This document shows positions 26,347 to 35,806 of a stretch of DNA of 64,000 nucleotides, one piece after another. A program made the translations under genes and the position numbers. The DNA is taken from positions 1 to 64,000 of the forward strand of contig JABIWH010000042.1 of assembly GCA_018701215.1 (NCBI GenBank). The letters run 5' to 3'. This DNA comes from Rhodospirillaceae bacterium. GTDB taxonomy: Bacteria > Pseudomonadota > Alphaproteobacteria > GCA-2731375. A model generated the notes under the pieces. It was not told the DNA's origin, ran no database searches, and was given only the letters and a program-made list of their open reading frames with translations. Within the stretch, counting starts at the first letter, position 1. Every line of letters begins with the position of its first letter.

Positions 26347-27000
26347 CTATTTCCGATACAGAAAATCGAGCCCGGACCGGGTCAGTTCAGCAGCTGGTGC
26401 GTCCAGCGCAATGCCGCCGTCCTTGATGCCGACAATACGGGTCGAGAACTCCAGCGCCAGGTCCACGTCATGCATGGCCAAAACGACGGTGGTGAAGGTT
26501 TCCGATAGCGCGGCCAGGATGACGCGGGACTGATGATTGTCGGCGGCGGAAACCGGTTCATCGCCCAACACGGCATCGCCGCCCTGCAGGATCGCCCGGG
26601 CAATGGCCGTCCGTTGCTGTTGTCCGCCAGATAGCTCGCCCGTCGGCACGAACAGTTTATCGCCCAGGCCCAGACGTTCGACGATTGGTCGAACGCGCGC
26701 CACCTCGGCCTTTTGTGGCCATGCCAAGTTCAATAAATTATAGGCTGCGCCATGGCGGTGCAGGCTGCCCATATAAACATTGTGAAAAACGCTGAGACTG
26801 CGCACCAATCCAGCCTGTTGCGGGATCAGCGCCGTATTGCCGCCATAACGATCCTGCAACACAGATAACAAGGTGGATTTGCCGGCCCCACTTTCCCCCA
26901 CCAGCGCCACGCGCTCGCCCTTGGAAATGCCGATGGAGATGCCGTGCAGCACGGCATCTCCATCATACCCCAGATCCTCGTTGGCGAGTTCGAACAACAC
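26347..27000 (-). CDS. Phn-type ABC transporter ATPase (likely selenium oxyanion import)
   Basis: This 217-residue ATPase has Walker A GESGAGKST, signature LSGGQQQR, Walker B AVLGDEP and a switch His (AMHDVD). It belongs to the PhnC group but is some 40 residues shorter than typical PhnC. The start is GTG at 27000, 2 bases after the stop of the binding-protein gene; a longer reading frame upstream would overlap that gene and has no family similarity. It powers uptake together with the double permease encoded 2 bases downstream. Confidence 0.82.
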   Translation of the reverse strand: MLFELANEDLGYDGDAVLHGISIGISKGERVALVGESGAGKSTLLSVLQDRYGGNTALIPQQAGLVRSLSVFHNVYMGSLHRHGAAYNLLNLAWPQKAEVARVRPIVERLGLGDKLFVPTGELSGGQQQRTAIARAILQGGDAVLGDEPVSAADNHQSRVILAALSETFTTVVLAMHDVDLALEFSTRIVGIKDGGIALDAPAAELTRSGLDFLYRK

Positions 27001-27002
27001 CG

Positions 27003-27878
27003 TCAGCTGATCAAATCGATAAGCTTGGCCACATCCAGAATTGGTTTGTAGTCGCTGTTCGATGCGGGAATGAAACTCTTTCTTGGGAACGACGCCAGCA
27101 AATCGGGATCTTTCATGTTCAACAATGCCTCTCGCACCTTGGCTTTGAAGCCAGCCTTCCAACGGGTCTCCACATCCCCTCGGATGGTCCATTGGTAATC
27201 GGGATAAGGTGGGGTTTTCCAAACCACGGAAACTTTTTTCGGATCAATCTTGCCGGCCTTAAGTTCATTTTCCCAGACTTTGAAATTGACCGCGCCGACC
27301 TGATACGCACCTGATTGCACCAACGCGATGGTTTTGGAATGGTTGCCGCTGAAACCAACCTTGGTGAAAATTCTGTTTGGCGCGGCTTTGAAATTTTGCC
27401 GCACATAGTATTCCGGCATCAACCGGCCAGAAGTGGATCCTTTGGAACCGAAGGTAAAAGTCTTGCCGGCGATTGCCGCGGGGAAATCCGCCGATGGCTT
27501 CAGACCCGTGCTGGCATGGACTATAAAATAGGTCTCGAACGCCTGGTCTTCAAAACCCTGGGCGATCGCTTCCGAACCTGGCACCAAGTGGCGGGCCCGG
27601 ACGCCGGACAAACCGCCGAACCAGCCGAGTTGGACCTGATTATTGCGAAATGCCGTGACTGCCGCCGCATAGGATTTCACCGGGATGTATTTGGTTTCGA
27701 CGCCCAGTGTTTTTGTTAAATATACGGCGACCTTATCAAACCGCTCCCGCAGCCGGGCCTCGTTCTCATCTGGAATGGCGGTAAATACAAAAGTCTCCGC
27801 CAAGACTTGTTGTGCCGGTAGGCCCATGGCGCTAAACGCCAGTGCCGCGCCAAAGACAAGATGCTTCAATCTATTCAC
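27003..27878 (-). CDS. Phn-family periplasmic binding protein, putative selenium oxyanion clade
   Basis: This protein of about 291 residues has a signal peptide (hydrophobic to LPAQQVLAE) and a PhnD-type fold: FTAIPDENEARLRERFDKVAVYLTK is the usual opening, with GWFGGLSGVRARHLVPGSEAIAQG in the first lobe. A clade of this family is annotated as putative selenate-binding because it sits beside selD-like genes; that is the case here, so selenite/selenate or a similar anion is the likely ligand. Start chosen is GTG 27878 (GGGA 8 bases upstream); TTG 27893 is an alternative. It is the first gene of the importer-senC unit. Confidence 0.8.
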   Translation of the reverse strand: MNRLKHLVFGAALAFSAMGLPAQQVLAETFVFTAIPDENEARLRERFDKVAVYLTKTLGVETKYIPVKSYAAAVTAFRNNQVQLGWFGGLSGVRARHLVPGSEAIAQGFEDQAFETYFIVHASTGLKPSADFPAAIAGKTFTFGSKGSTSGRLMPEYYVRQNFKAAPNRIFTKVGFSGNHSKTIALVQSGAYQVGAVNFKVWENELKAGKIDPKKVSVVWKTPPYPDYQWTIRGDVETRWKAGFKAKVREALLNMKDPDLLASFPRKSFIPASNSDYKPILDVAKLIDLIS

Positions 27879-28085
27879 GAATTCGATCCCCAATTATCTG
27901 TAGTTGAAATGGCCCAATTGTTGGCAAGCGTATCTGCAGACGAATTACAAAGCATCAGGAAACCCGGATGAACTCTTTGTACCCCATGCGATCAAGGTAA
28001 TATGTGGCTAAGGAAAGGCAACCGTAAGAATTCAGAAAGTGACCGCCCTGCCACCGTCGCTGCCTGCGCCCGGATATCCGCGCCA

Positions 28086-28108
28086 GCGCCCGGAATTATC
28101 CGGCGCGC
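28086..28108. other. GC-rich hairpin just after acs
   Basis: An imperfect stem (CCGGA ATTA TCCGG extended by GCGC arms) starts 3 bases downstream of the acs stop codon. It has no following U tract, so it may help stabilise the 3' end or act with Rho. Weak evidence. Confidence 0.3.
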
Positions 28109-28110
28109 GT

Positions 28111-30051
28111 CTATTTATTCTGCCTGTTCTCGATCAGATCCTCGACCACCGCCGGCTCCGCCAAAGTCGAGGTATCGCCCAGGTTGGAGAAATCGTCCTC
28201 GGCGATCTTGCGCAGGATACGGCGCATGATCTTGCCCGAGCGGGTTTTCGGCAAACCGGGGGCGAACTGGATCAAATCAGGGGCGGCGAACGGTCCGATA
28301 TCCTTGCGCACCCACAAAACCAACTCCTTGCGCAATGCCTCATCGCCGTCCAGGCCGGCGTTCAGGGTGACGTAGGCATAGATGCCCTGGCCCTTGATGT
28401 CATGGGGATAGCCGACCACCGCCGCCTCGGCCACATCATGATGTTCCACCAGAGCGCTCTCAATTTCGGCGGTGCCCATGCGATGGCCCGAGACGTTGAT
28501 CACATCATCGACCCGGCCGGTAATCCAGTAATAGCCGTCCTCGTCGCGGCGGCAGCCGTCGCCGGCGAAATACTTGCCGGGATAGGTCGAAAAATACGCT
28601 TCGATAAAGCGGTCATGATCACCATACAGGCTGCGCATCTGGCCGGGCCAGCTATCAAGGATGCATAGATTGCCCGAGGCCGCACCCTCCAACAAATTGC
28701 CATCCCCGTCCACCAGGGCGGGCTTGATGCCAAAGAAGGGCCGCGTGGCGGAACCGGGCTTCAGCGCCGTCGCGCCGGGCAGCGGCGTGATCATGATGCC
28801 CCCGGTTTCGGTCTGCCACCAGGTATCGACAATGGGGCAGCGACCGTCGCCAACCACGTTGTAATACCAAAGCCAGGCCTCCGGGTTAATCGGTTCGCCT
28901 ACGCTGCCCAACAAACGCAGTGATTTGCGCGAGGTTTTCGTGACCGGGTCATTGCCCTCACGCATCAGCGCGCGCAGCGCCGTGGGCGCGGTGTAGTAGA
29001 TATTGACCTGATGCTTGTCGCAGACCTGCCAGTGGCGCGAGGCATCGGGGTAATTCGGCACCCCTTCGAACATCACGCTGGTCGCGCCATTGGCCAGGGG
29101 GCCGTATAGGATGTAGCTGTGGCCGGTAACCCAGCCCACATCCGCCGTGCACCAATAGATGTCCCCGTCGTGATAGTCGAAAACATACTGATGCGTCATG
29201 GCGGCATAGACCATATAGCCGCCCGTGGTGTGCAGGACGCCTTTCGGTTTGCCGGTGGAGCCTGAGGTATAGAGAATGAACAGCGGATCTTCCGCGTTCA
29301 TTTCTTCCGCCGGGCAATCGTCGGACTGATCCGCGATCAGGTCGTGGTACCAGACGTCACGATCCGCCACCATTGGGATATCGGCGCCGGTACGGTTGAC
29401 CACCACGCAATGATTAACGGTGGGGCATTTCTCCAACGCAGCGTCGGTATTGGCCTTCAACGGGATCGAGCGGCCGCCGCGCATGCCTTCGTCCGAGGTG
29501 ATGACGATGTTGGAATGGCAATCATGAATGCGGCCCGCCAGGGCGTCCGGGGAAAAGCCGCCAAAGACCACCGAATGAGGCGCGCCGATGCGGGCACAGG
29601 CCAGCACCGCCACCGCGATTTCCGGGATCATGGGCAGATAGATGGTGACCCGGTCACCGCGTTTGACGCCCAGGGATTTCAGACCGTTGGCGAATTTGCA
29701 TACGGCGGCATGCAGCTCACCATAAGTGAAGCTTTTGCTGTCGGCGGGGTCGTCGCCTTCCCAGATGATCGCGGTTTGATCGCGCCGGGTATCCAGATGA
29801 CGGTCGAGACAATTGTAGGAGGCATTCAGGCTGCCGTCCTCGTACCATTTGATAGAGACATCGCCGGGGCCATAGGTGGTGTTCTTCACCTTGGTATAAG
29901 GCTTGAACCAATCAATGCGTTTGCCCTGCTCGCCCCAGAAGCCGTCGGGATCATCGACGGACTGCTGATACATCGCGAGATATTTGTCGTTATCGGCGAA
30001 GGCTTTTTCGGCCCAAGCGTCGGGAACGGGGAAAAGTTCATTATGGCTCAT
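28111..30051 (-). CDS. acs: acetyl-CoA synthetase
   Basis: This is a 646-residue AMP-forming acetate:CoA ligase of the usual length. Motifs: YTSGSTGKPKG (phosphate loop) in the middle, WWQTETGG (adenine/acyl site), GDGCRRDEDGYYWITGR hinge, and RSGKIMRRIL near the C-terminus with the Lys that is commonly acetylated. It activates acetate in the cytosol. Of two adjacent ATGs, the second (30051) is preferred because GGGAGG lies 5 bases upstream. Repeat copy 2 abuts this ribosome site. It ends the row of catabolic genes that starts with the PHP-type gene, but a 217-base gap suggests its own promoter. Confidence 0.93.
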   Translation of the reverse strand: MSHNELFPVPDAWAEKAFADNDKYLAMYQQSVDDPDGFWGEQGKRIDWFKPYTKVKNTTYGPGDVSIKWYEDGSLNASYNCLDRHLDTRRDQTAIIWEGDDPADSKSFTYGELHAAVCKFANGLKSLGVKRGDRVTIYLPMIPEIAVAVLACARIGAPHSVVFGGFSPDALAGRIHDCHSNIVITSDEGMRGGRSIPLKANTDAALEKCPTVNHCVVVNRTGADIPMVADRDVWYHDLIADQSDDCPAEEMNAEDPLFILYTSGSTGKPKGVLHTTGGYMVYAAMTHQYVFDYHDGDIYWCTADVGWVTGHSYILYGPLANGATSVMFEGVPNYPDASRHWQVCDKHQVNIYYTAPTALRALMREGNDPVTKTSRKSLRLLGSVGEPINPEAWLWYYNVVGDGRCPIVDTWWQTETGGIMITPLPGATALKPGSATRPFFGIKPALVDGDGNLLEGAASGNLCILDSWPGQMRSLYGDHDRFIEAYFSTYPGKYFAGDGCRRDEDGYYWITGRVDDVINVSGHRMGTAEIESALVEHHDVAEAAVVGYPHDIKGQGIYAYVTLNAGLDGDEALRKELVLWVRKDIGPFAAPDLIQFAPGLPKTRSGKIMRRILRKIAEDDFSNLGDTSTLAEPAVVEDLIENRQNK

Positions 30052-30061
30052 CATGGCCTCC

Positions 30062-30167
30062 CTAGAGCATTTCCGAATAGGAAATGCTCTGATTCTCAAG
30101 AGTAGAGCAATTTTTCCAATCACTTAGAATCGCTTCGCGATTCACCTTGGATCGGAATTGCTCTAGG
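30062..30167 (+). repeat. double-stem intergenic repeat, copy 2
   Basis: This element has the same architecture as copy 1, with compensatory changes: hairpin AGAGCATTTCC/GGAAATGCTCT, linker CTCAAGAGTA, and an outer stem AGAGCAATT/AATTGCTCT enclosing GAATCGCttcGCGATTC. It lies directly upstream of the acs ribosome site, with the long hairpin next to the start. Confidence 0.8.
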
Positions 30168-30268
30168 CGTCTATCCTTGCGCTTGATTATCGCGAAAAAT
30201 TTGCTTGGGACAAGAGAAGAGGTAAAAGCATCTTGATCGGAAATGCCGCTTTGGTCCATTTGACCCGG

Positions 30269-31477
30269 TCAAATAATTCTCTCTTTTTCAAGCTGTGCCA
30301 GCGTCTCCGCGCTTTTTTCAAGTAGGCCTTGATAGATTTCATCATTGTGCTGGCCAAGCCTGGGACCGGTCGATGCCACATGCCCCGGCGTGCCCATGAG
30401 TTTGGGAATAACGCCCGGCATCACCATGGGACCATCTTCCTGATCCTCGACCGTGATGAAGCTGTCGCGGGCCTGGTAGTGAGGATCAACCGCGATATCA
30501 GCCGGCGTATAAATACCGCCGAACGGCACGTTGCCGGCCACCAGGCGTTCTTCAATATCGGAGAATTCCCGCGCGCCGATCCAATCGGCCAGAAGCTGTT
30601 CCAGTTCATCGGCGCGGGCGATACGCTCGCGGCTAACCGAATAACGCGGATCGCTGGCCATTTCCGGCATCCCCATGGCCTCCACAAGCCGGCGGAATAC
30701 TTTGTCGCCACCGGCGGCAATCTGCACATAGCGGCCATCCTTCGTTGCAAAGGTGCCGGCTGGGGAAAAGCCCTGATTGCGGTTGCCGACCCGCTCGCGG
30801 ATTTCCCCCGTCGCATGATAATTGGCCAGAAGGTCGGAGGTGATACGAAAAGTTGGCTCGTACAGCGCCAGGTCAATCATCTGACCCATCCCGCCGCCGC
30901 CATTCGCGGCGTCACGTTGGTAGAGCGCCATCATCGCGGCGTAGGCCCCAAAGGTTCCGGTATTGTAGTCGGCAGTGGCAAAGGCGGGGCGAACCGGAAA
31001 GCGGTCGGGAAATCCCGTCGGATACATATAGCCCGAAAAACCAAGCGCGATCCGGTCATAGCCCGCGCGTTTTGAATAAGGTCCGGTTTGCCCATAGCCC
31101 GAGACCCGCACCATGATCAGACGGGGATTAATCTCGTGCAGCGCATCCCAGCCGAGGTTCCATTTCTCCAGCGTTCCGGGGGTAAAATTCTCCATCAGAA
31201 TATCGGATTTCCCGACCAATTCGCGCAGGATGTCCTGACCTTCCTTGACCCGCAGATTGAGCGTCACCGATTTCTTGTTGCGCGCCTCGACCCGCCATAT
31301 CGGCGGCCGTCCGGCCTCGCCATCCACCGGCGTTCCACGCAGGCCATCGCCCGGGCCCGGTTGTTCAACCTTGATGACCTCGGCCCCGAAATCACCCAGC
31401 ATCGTGGCCCCAAACGGCCCCGCGATTAGGGTGCCGATATCCAGCACCCGGATTCCAGCCAGCGGCAGCGCACTCAT
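30269..31477 (-). CDS. family III CoA-transferase (CaiB/BaiF type)
   Basis: This 402-residue protein opens with the family pattern LAGIRVLDIGTLIAGPFGATMLGDFGAEVIKVE written across residues 6-38 and has the catalytic Asp at about 170 (ATADYNTG). It moves CoA between carboxylic acids, such as succinyl-CoA to a dicarboxylic or hydroxy acid. It is part of the catabolic row between the AKR and acs. The substrate is unknown; its neighbours (TctABC, enolase-superfamily enzyme) suggest an acid derived from a sugar acid or dicarboxylate. Confidence 0.88.
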   Translation of the reverse strand: MSALPLAGIRVLDIGTLIAGPFGATMLGDFGAEVIKVEQPGPGDGLRGTPVDGEAGRPPIWRVEARNKKSVTLNLRVKEGQDILRELVGKSDILMENFTPGTLEKWNLGWDALHEINPRLIMVRVSGYGQTGPYSKRAGYDRIALGFSGYMYPTGFPDRFPVRPAFATADYNTGTFGAYAAMMALYQRDAANGGGGMGQMIDLALYEPTFRITSDLLANYHATGEIRERVGNRNQGFSPAGTFATKDGRYVQIAAGGDKVFRRLVEAMGMPEMASDPRYSVSRERIARADELEQLLADWIGAREFSDIEERLVAGNVPFGGIYTPADIAVDPHYQARDSFITVEDQEDGPMVMPGVIPKLMGTPGHVASTGPRLGQHNDEIYQGLLEKSAETLAQLEKERII

Positions 31478-31674
31478 TTGACATCTCCAATTTAGTTCTT
31501 AGGAATTTCAGTGACGATTACCTGCAGATCGCTATTTTATACCATGTGGACATGGTGAAAATTGCTTTATGACATTGTTGATATCGACCAGGCGAGACGT
31601 GCGGCAGCACCTCCGTTGCACCGCTGGCCGCATTTTTTCCCAAACATCTGTTGTGACTTTACCGCACCTTGGTA

Positions 31675-32619
31675 TCAGGCGCTGGCGGCGTCCAGTCGGG
31701 CGCTATCGTCAGCGTCGAGCACCACGTCAACGGATTTCAACAATTCGTCCAGTTGCGCCAAATTCGTGGCGCTGGCGATGGGTGCGCACACGCTTGGGCG
31801 GGCTAACAACCACGCCATGGCCACCTGTCCTGGCTTGGCGCTGTGTTTGTCCGCGACCGCGTCCAACGCCGCGACGACGCCAAGGCCTTTGGCATTGAGG
31901 TATTTTTCGACCCTGGAGCCACGTGTCCGCCCTGCCATATCGGCTTTGGAGCGATATTTTCCGGTCAGGAATCCGCTGGCCAGTGAAAAGTATCCGATAA
32001 CACCAACATTTTCCGCCAGACACAAATCCTCCAGCGCGCCTTCAAAGCTATCGCGTTCAACCAGACTGTACTTCGGCTGCAGGCTTTGATAGCGCGGCAA
32101 GCCTTTTTGGCTCAGCGCCAACGCCTCCCCAAGGCGCTCGGCGGTAAAGTTGGAGGCGCCGATTTCGCGCACCTTGCCCTGCTCTATCAGCCGCGCATAG
32201 GCTTCCAGGGTGGCTTCCACCGGTGTGTCCGGATCATCCTTGTGGGATTGATATAAATCGATGTAATCCGTCTGCAGTCGCTTTAGAGATGCCTCTACTG
32301 CTTCGGCCATGTATTTGGGCGACAAACCAACCTTGTCCGGCCCCATTTCCATACCAACTTTTGTCGCGATAACAACCTTGTCGCGGCCACCCCGGCTGGC
32401 CAGCCAGTTGCCGATAATGGTCTCCGACTCACCGCCTTCATTGCCTTCGTTCCAGCGCGAGTACACATCCGCCGTGTCGATGAAGTCGAACCCCGCCCCC
32501 ACGAAGGCGTCGAGAATTTTGAATGACATCGCTTCGTCGGCGGTCCACCCGAAGACGTTGCCGCCAAATGCGATCGGGGCAACCGTAAGCGACGAGGCCC
32601 CTAACTGCCGTTTCTCCAT
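31675..32619 (-). CDS. aldo/keto reductase
   Basis: This is a 314-residue NADPH-dependent reductase. The catalytic tetrad is seen as Asp48 and Tyr53 (DTADVY), Lys87 (ATKVG) and His in YQSHKDD (~125). The cofactor part GASNFTAERLGEAL is present. It resembles the YajO/Tas-like AKR branch that reduces aldehydes. It is 111 bases downstream of tctA on the same strand and probably belongs to the same catabolic unit, with 197 bases between it and the CoA-transferase. Confidence 0.88.
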   Translation of the reverse strand: MEKRQLGASSLTVAPIAFGGNVFGWTADEAMSFKILDAFVGAGFDFIDTADVYSRWNEGNEGGESETIIGNWLASRGGRDKVVIATKVGMEMGPDKVGLSPKYMAEAVEASLKRLQTDYIDLYQSHKDDPDTPVEATLEAYARLIEQGKVREIGASNFTAERLGEALALSQKGLPRYQSLQPKYSLVERDSFEGALEDLCLAENVGVIGYFSLASGFLTGKYRSKADMAGRTRGSRVEKYLNAKGLGVVAALDAVADKHSAKPGQVAMAWLLARPSVCAPIASATNLAQLDELLKSVDVVLDADDSARLDAASA

Positions 32620-32730
32620 GATCTATTACTCTCCCAGGATGGTGCGTGCATGACGCGATGTGAGTTTCTGGACCGCAGACTAAACATGGATCACTATGGC
32701 CGCACTCCGGTCTTACATTTACCGGCCGCC

Positions 32731-34221
32731 CTAGCGTTGGGTGCGCAGGTGTTTCCAGGTGATCCAGATGACCAGGGCTGCCGTCATGACCAGAAAACCC
32801 ATGGCGATGGGACGGCCATAGAAGATCGCCAGATCGCCGTCCGAGATCAACAGCGCCTGGCGCAGACCGTCCTCGATCATCGGGCTCAGGATAAAGCCGA
32901 TCAACAGCGGCGGAATGGGAAAGCCGAATTTGGTCATCAGATAACCCAAAATACCCATGCCCAGCATCACATAGATGGGAAACTGGCCGCCGCCGGCCAC
33001 GAAAGTACCGGTGATACAGAGCACAATGACCAGGGGAAACAGCAAGGAGCGCTTGAGCTTGATCGCCTGAATAAAGCCGCGCAGGCCGATCAGCGCCACG
33101 AACAGATGCATGCAGGATGTGATCAACATGCCGATCATAAAGGCGGAAACAAAGCCGCCCTGTTCCGTGAACAGCGTCGGTCCCGGGATCAGGCCGTGCA
33201 CCATGAAGGCGCCGAGCATGATGGCGGTGATGACATCGCCCGGAATGCCCAGGGTCAGCAGTGGGATAAATGTGGCGCCGCAAACGCCGTTGTTGGCGGA
33301 TTCCGCCGCCGCCACGCCCTCGAGGGCGCCCTTGCCGAACATTTCCGGCTGCTTCGACATGTTCTTCGCCATGCCGTAGGCCAGAAAGGCCGCGATGGAG
33401 GAACCGATGCCGGGGATCGCACCGATGAAAATACCCAAGGGGGCCGAGCGCAGCATGGTCGGAAAGACCATTTTGAATTCGGCCCAGGTAACCCGGTTGT
33501 CATCGCCCTTTTGGGAAATTTCGATCACGGTGCGGCTGGCCGTCGTCCGCAGACTGTTTTCGATCTGGATCAAGGCTTCGGAAATGGCGAACAGCCCGAT
33601 GATCATGGCAATGAAATGCAAACCGCCGGTCAGCTCATAAAAGCCGAAATGCATGCGCGGCATGCTCTCCAGCGGGTCCATGCCGACGGTGGCAAGCAAC
33701 AGCCCCATGCAGCCCGCGATCACCCCCTTGATCAGACTGTCGCCTGAGACAAAACCAATGATCGTCAGGGCGAACAGGCCAAGGGCGAAAAATTCCGCCG
33801 GACCAAACGTGGTGGCGATCTTGGCCAATTGCGCCGCCGCCAAAATCAGCGCGATATCAGACAGGATTTCGCCGAACACCGAGGCGTAGATGGAAAGTTT
33901 CAGGGCTTTGCCGGCCTTGCCCTGCCGCGCCAGGGCGTAGCCGTCAATTGCCGTTGCCGCCGCCGCCGGGGCGCCCGGCACATTGATCAGAATGGCGGAG
34001 ATGGAGCCGCCATGGGTGCCGCCCTTGTAGATGCCGATCAACATGGACAGACCCGCCAAGGGCGGCATGTGATAGGTGAAAGGCAAGGCGAGGGCCACGG
34101 CCAGGGGCACGTTCAGCCCCGGAATAGCGCCAATGACGATGCCAATAACCAAGCCACCCGCCATCAGCAGCAAATTCTGCAGATGAAAGATCTGGTCGAA
34201 GCCGGTGAAGATAATATCCAT
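32731..34221 (-). CDS. tctA: tripartite tricarboxylate transporter, large permease TctA
   Basis: This 496-residue membrane protein is of normal TctA length with about 11-12 helices and the conserved loops GAIPGLNVPLAVALALPFTY (near 30-50) and GAIPGIGSSIAAFLAYG (~265). TctA imports carboxylates bound by TctC, driven by the cation gradient. It follows tctB and tctC in the same direction (tctC-tctB-tctA). The carboxylate is unknown here; the neighbouring enolase-superfamily gene suggests a sugar acid or similar. Confidence 0.92.
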   Translation of the reverse strand: MDIIFTGFDQIFHLQNLLLMAGGLVIGIVIGAIPGLNVPLAVALALPFTYHMPPLAGLSMLIGIYKGGTHGGSISAILINVPGAPAAAATAIDGYALARQGKAGKALKLSIYASVFGEILSDIALILAAAQLAKIATTFGPAEFFALGLFALTIIGFVSGDSLIKGVIAGCMGLLLATVGMDPLESMPRMHFGFYELTGGLHFIAMIIGLFAISEALIQIENSLRTTASRTVIEISQKGDDNRVTWAEFKMVFPTMLRSAPLGIFIGAIPGIGSSIAAFLAYGMAKNMSKQPEMFGKGALEGVAAAESANNGVCGATFIPLLTLGIPGDVITAIMLGAFMVHGLIPGPTLFTEQGGFVSAFMIGMLITSCMHLFVALIGLRGFIQAIKLKRSLLFPLVIVLCITGTFVAGGGQFPIYVMLGMGILGYLMTKFGFPIPPLLIGFILSPMIEDGLRQALLISDGDLAIFYGRPIAMGFLVMTAALVIWITWKHLRTQR

Positions 34222-34251
34222 AAAACAGCGTCTCTGTTGGTGGGGATAAAC

Positions 34252-34728
34252 TTAGAAGAGAGAAGCCTCTGGCAGCAGAATGATCATGACTTCCTGGAAG
34301 AAGAAAAATAGCACCGGTGGTGAAACCGCCGCCACGATGAAAAGGCCAAGCCAGCGCCGATTGCCATAAATCACCGAAAGCACAAGCAGCGTCGCAGCGG
34401 TCGCCAACAAGTATCCGAATAGCGGCATGCCGATGATATAAAGACCCATCACCACGATGGCGGCGATAATATGCGGGGTAGAGGCGCTACGACTTCCCTC
34501 TTCTTCGGCCTTCTCGGTGGAATTTTCGCGATTGCGGTTGCGCCAACCGTTGAAACAAAGCAGGGCGGAAAGAACGGCGATGGCCGCCGCCAGCGCCGAG
34601 GGAAAACTCCACGGCGTCAGGCCTACTTCGTTGTATTCGCCCACCGTTAAAGGAGCTGCAAAGTAGATAACTATGCCGAATACGCACAGTAATGCGCCGG
34701 CGATAATGTCAACTCGGGCCATGTTCAT
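34252..34728 (-). CDS. tctB: tripartite tricarboxylate transporter, small membrane subunit TctB
   Basis: This protein of about 158 residues has four hydrophobic helices and a charged cytosolic loop (NRNRENSTEKAEEEG). Size, position between tctC and tctA and the pattern VGLTPWSFPSALAAAI fit TctB. ATG 34728 is chosen; ATG 34752 or 34722 are also possible, since none has a strong ribosome site. It is 30 bases upstream of tctA. Confidence 0.85.
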   Translation of the reverse strand: MNMARVDIIAGALLCVFGIVIYFAAPLTVGEYNEVGLTPWSFPSALAAAIAVLSALLCFNGWRNRNRENSTEKAEEEGSRSASTPHIIAAIVVMGLYIIGMPLFGYLLATAATLLVLSVIYGNRRWLGLFIVAAVSPPVLFFFFQEVMIILLPEASLF

Positions 34729-34794
34729 GGGATCCGTGAAGCGCGCCGCCACGCCGGCAGGATAACCGGCGCGGCGGCAAAGCTTCTTGCCTCG

Positions 34795-35739
34795 CTATTT
34801 TCCGTGGTACGTATTCCAATCACGGTCCCAGATCTTACCGAACGCGGGGCCGTCGAGATAATTGACGGAGGTGCCGCTGTTCTTGGCGAACTTCAGGAAC
34901 GCCTTGTCTTCCGTGGTCTTCTTCAGTGCTTCGCTCAATTTCTTGATGATCTCGGGCGGCGTGCCCTTGGCGACGGCGAGGCCGGTCCATGGCACCAACA
35001 CCATGTCAAAGCCCAGCTCCTTCATGGTCGGCGTATCAGGCAAGGCGTGATGACGCTCGGCGGAGAACACGCCAATGGCATTCATCGTGCCGGCTTTGAT
35101 GTGGGAGACGCCGGCCGAGACATCACCCAACGAGGCCATGCCCACATGACCGCCCAGGACCATCGGCAGGGACTTCGCATCACCCTTGGCCGGGATATGT
35201 TTCAGTTTGATACCGGCGGCTTTGGCGAATTTCATCACCGCACGCCAGGGCAGAACCTTGGACGGCGAGGCAAAGGTGGCCTTGCCCGGGTTCGCCTTGG
35301 CATATGCGACCAGCGACTTGGCGTCCGAATACGGCTGCTGTTTACCGGAGACGACCAGCATGGTCCGGGCCGAGATCTGCCCGATGGGAATGAAGTCCCG
35401 AGGCAGGAAGCCGACATCGCGGACAGCTGGTTGCAGCACATGATTGCCCACCGTCGTCACCAGGACCGTGTAGCCGTCCTTTGGCGCGTCCAGCACGGAC
35501 CTGGTGGCGATCGTACCGACACCGCCGACGCGGTTTACCACCGCGATTGCCTGACCCAGATGGTTGGACATGTAACTTGCGGTCATCCTACCCGTGATAT
35601 CCGTGCTGCCGCCCGCCGGCCAAGGTACGACAAAGGTGACGGGTTTGGCGGGATAATCCGCCGCCGATGCGGCTGTCACCGCCAGCGGCGCCGCAAGGGC
35701 AAGTGCCGCCAGGGCTAAATGTCGAGCAAATTTCTTCAT
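34795..35739 (-). CDS. tctC: tripartite tricarboxylate transporter, periplasmic binding protein TctC
   Basis: This 314-residue binding protein of the TctC/Bug family has a signal peptide to ASA, then YPAKPVTFVVPWPAGGSTDITGR, the standard opening that forms the carboxylate pocket. TctC members bind carboxylates such as citrate, tricarballylate, terephthalate or sugar acids. The start is ATG 35739 with GGGAG 6 bases upstream. It lies 67 bases after the enolase-superfamily gene, which may act on the imported substrate. Confidence 0.9.
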   Translation of the reverse strand: MKKFARHLALAALALAAPLAVTAASAADYPAKPVTFVVPWPAGGSTDITGRMTASYMSNHLGQAIAVVNRVGGVGTIATRSVLDAPKDGYTVLVTTVGNHVLQPAVRDVGFLPRDFIPIGQISARTMLVVSGKQQPYSDAKSLVAYAKANPGKATFASPSKVLPWRAVMKFAKAAGIKLKHIPAKGDAKSLPMVLGGHVGMASLGDVSAGVSHIKAGTMNAIGVFSAERHHALPDTPTMKELGFDMVLVPWTGLAVAKGTPPEIIKKLSEALKKTTEDKAFLKFAKNSGTSVNYLDGPAFGKIWDRDWNTYHGK

Positions 35740-35806
35740 GTCAGTCTCCCTATTTATGTTTTTTTGTGATGCTTCCACGCGTCGTCAAACTCGCTACCGG
35801 AGCCGC

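Noticed and set aside
32650..33747. 365-codon plus-strand open frame opposite tctA
   Set aside because: The translation is His/Gln/Asp-rich nonsense typical of an antisense frame; TctA on the other strand is certain.
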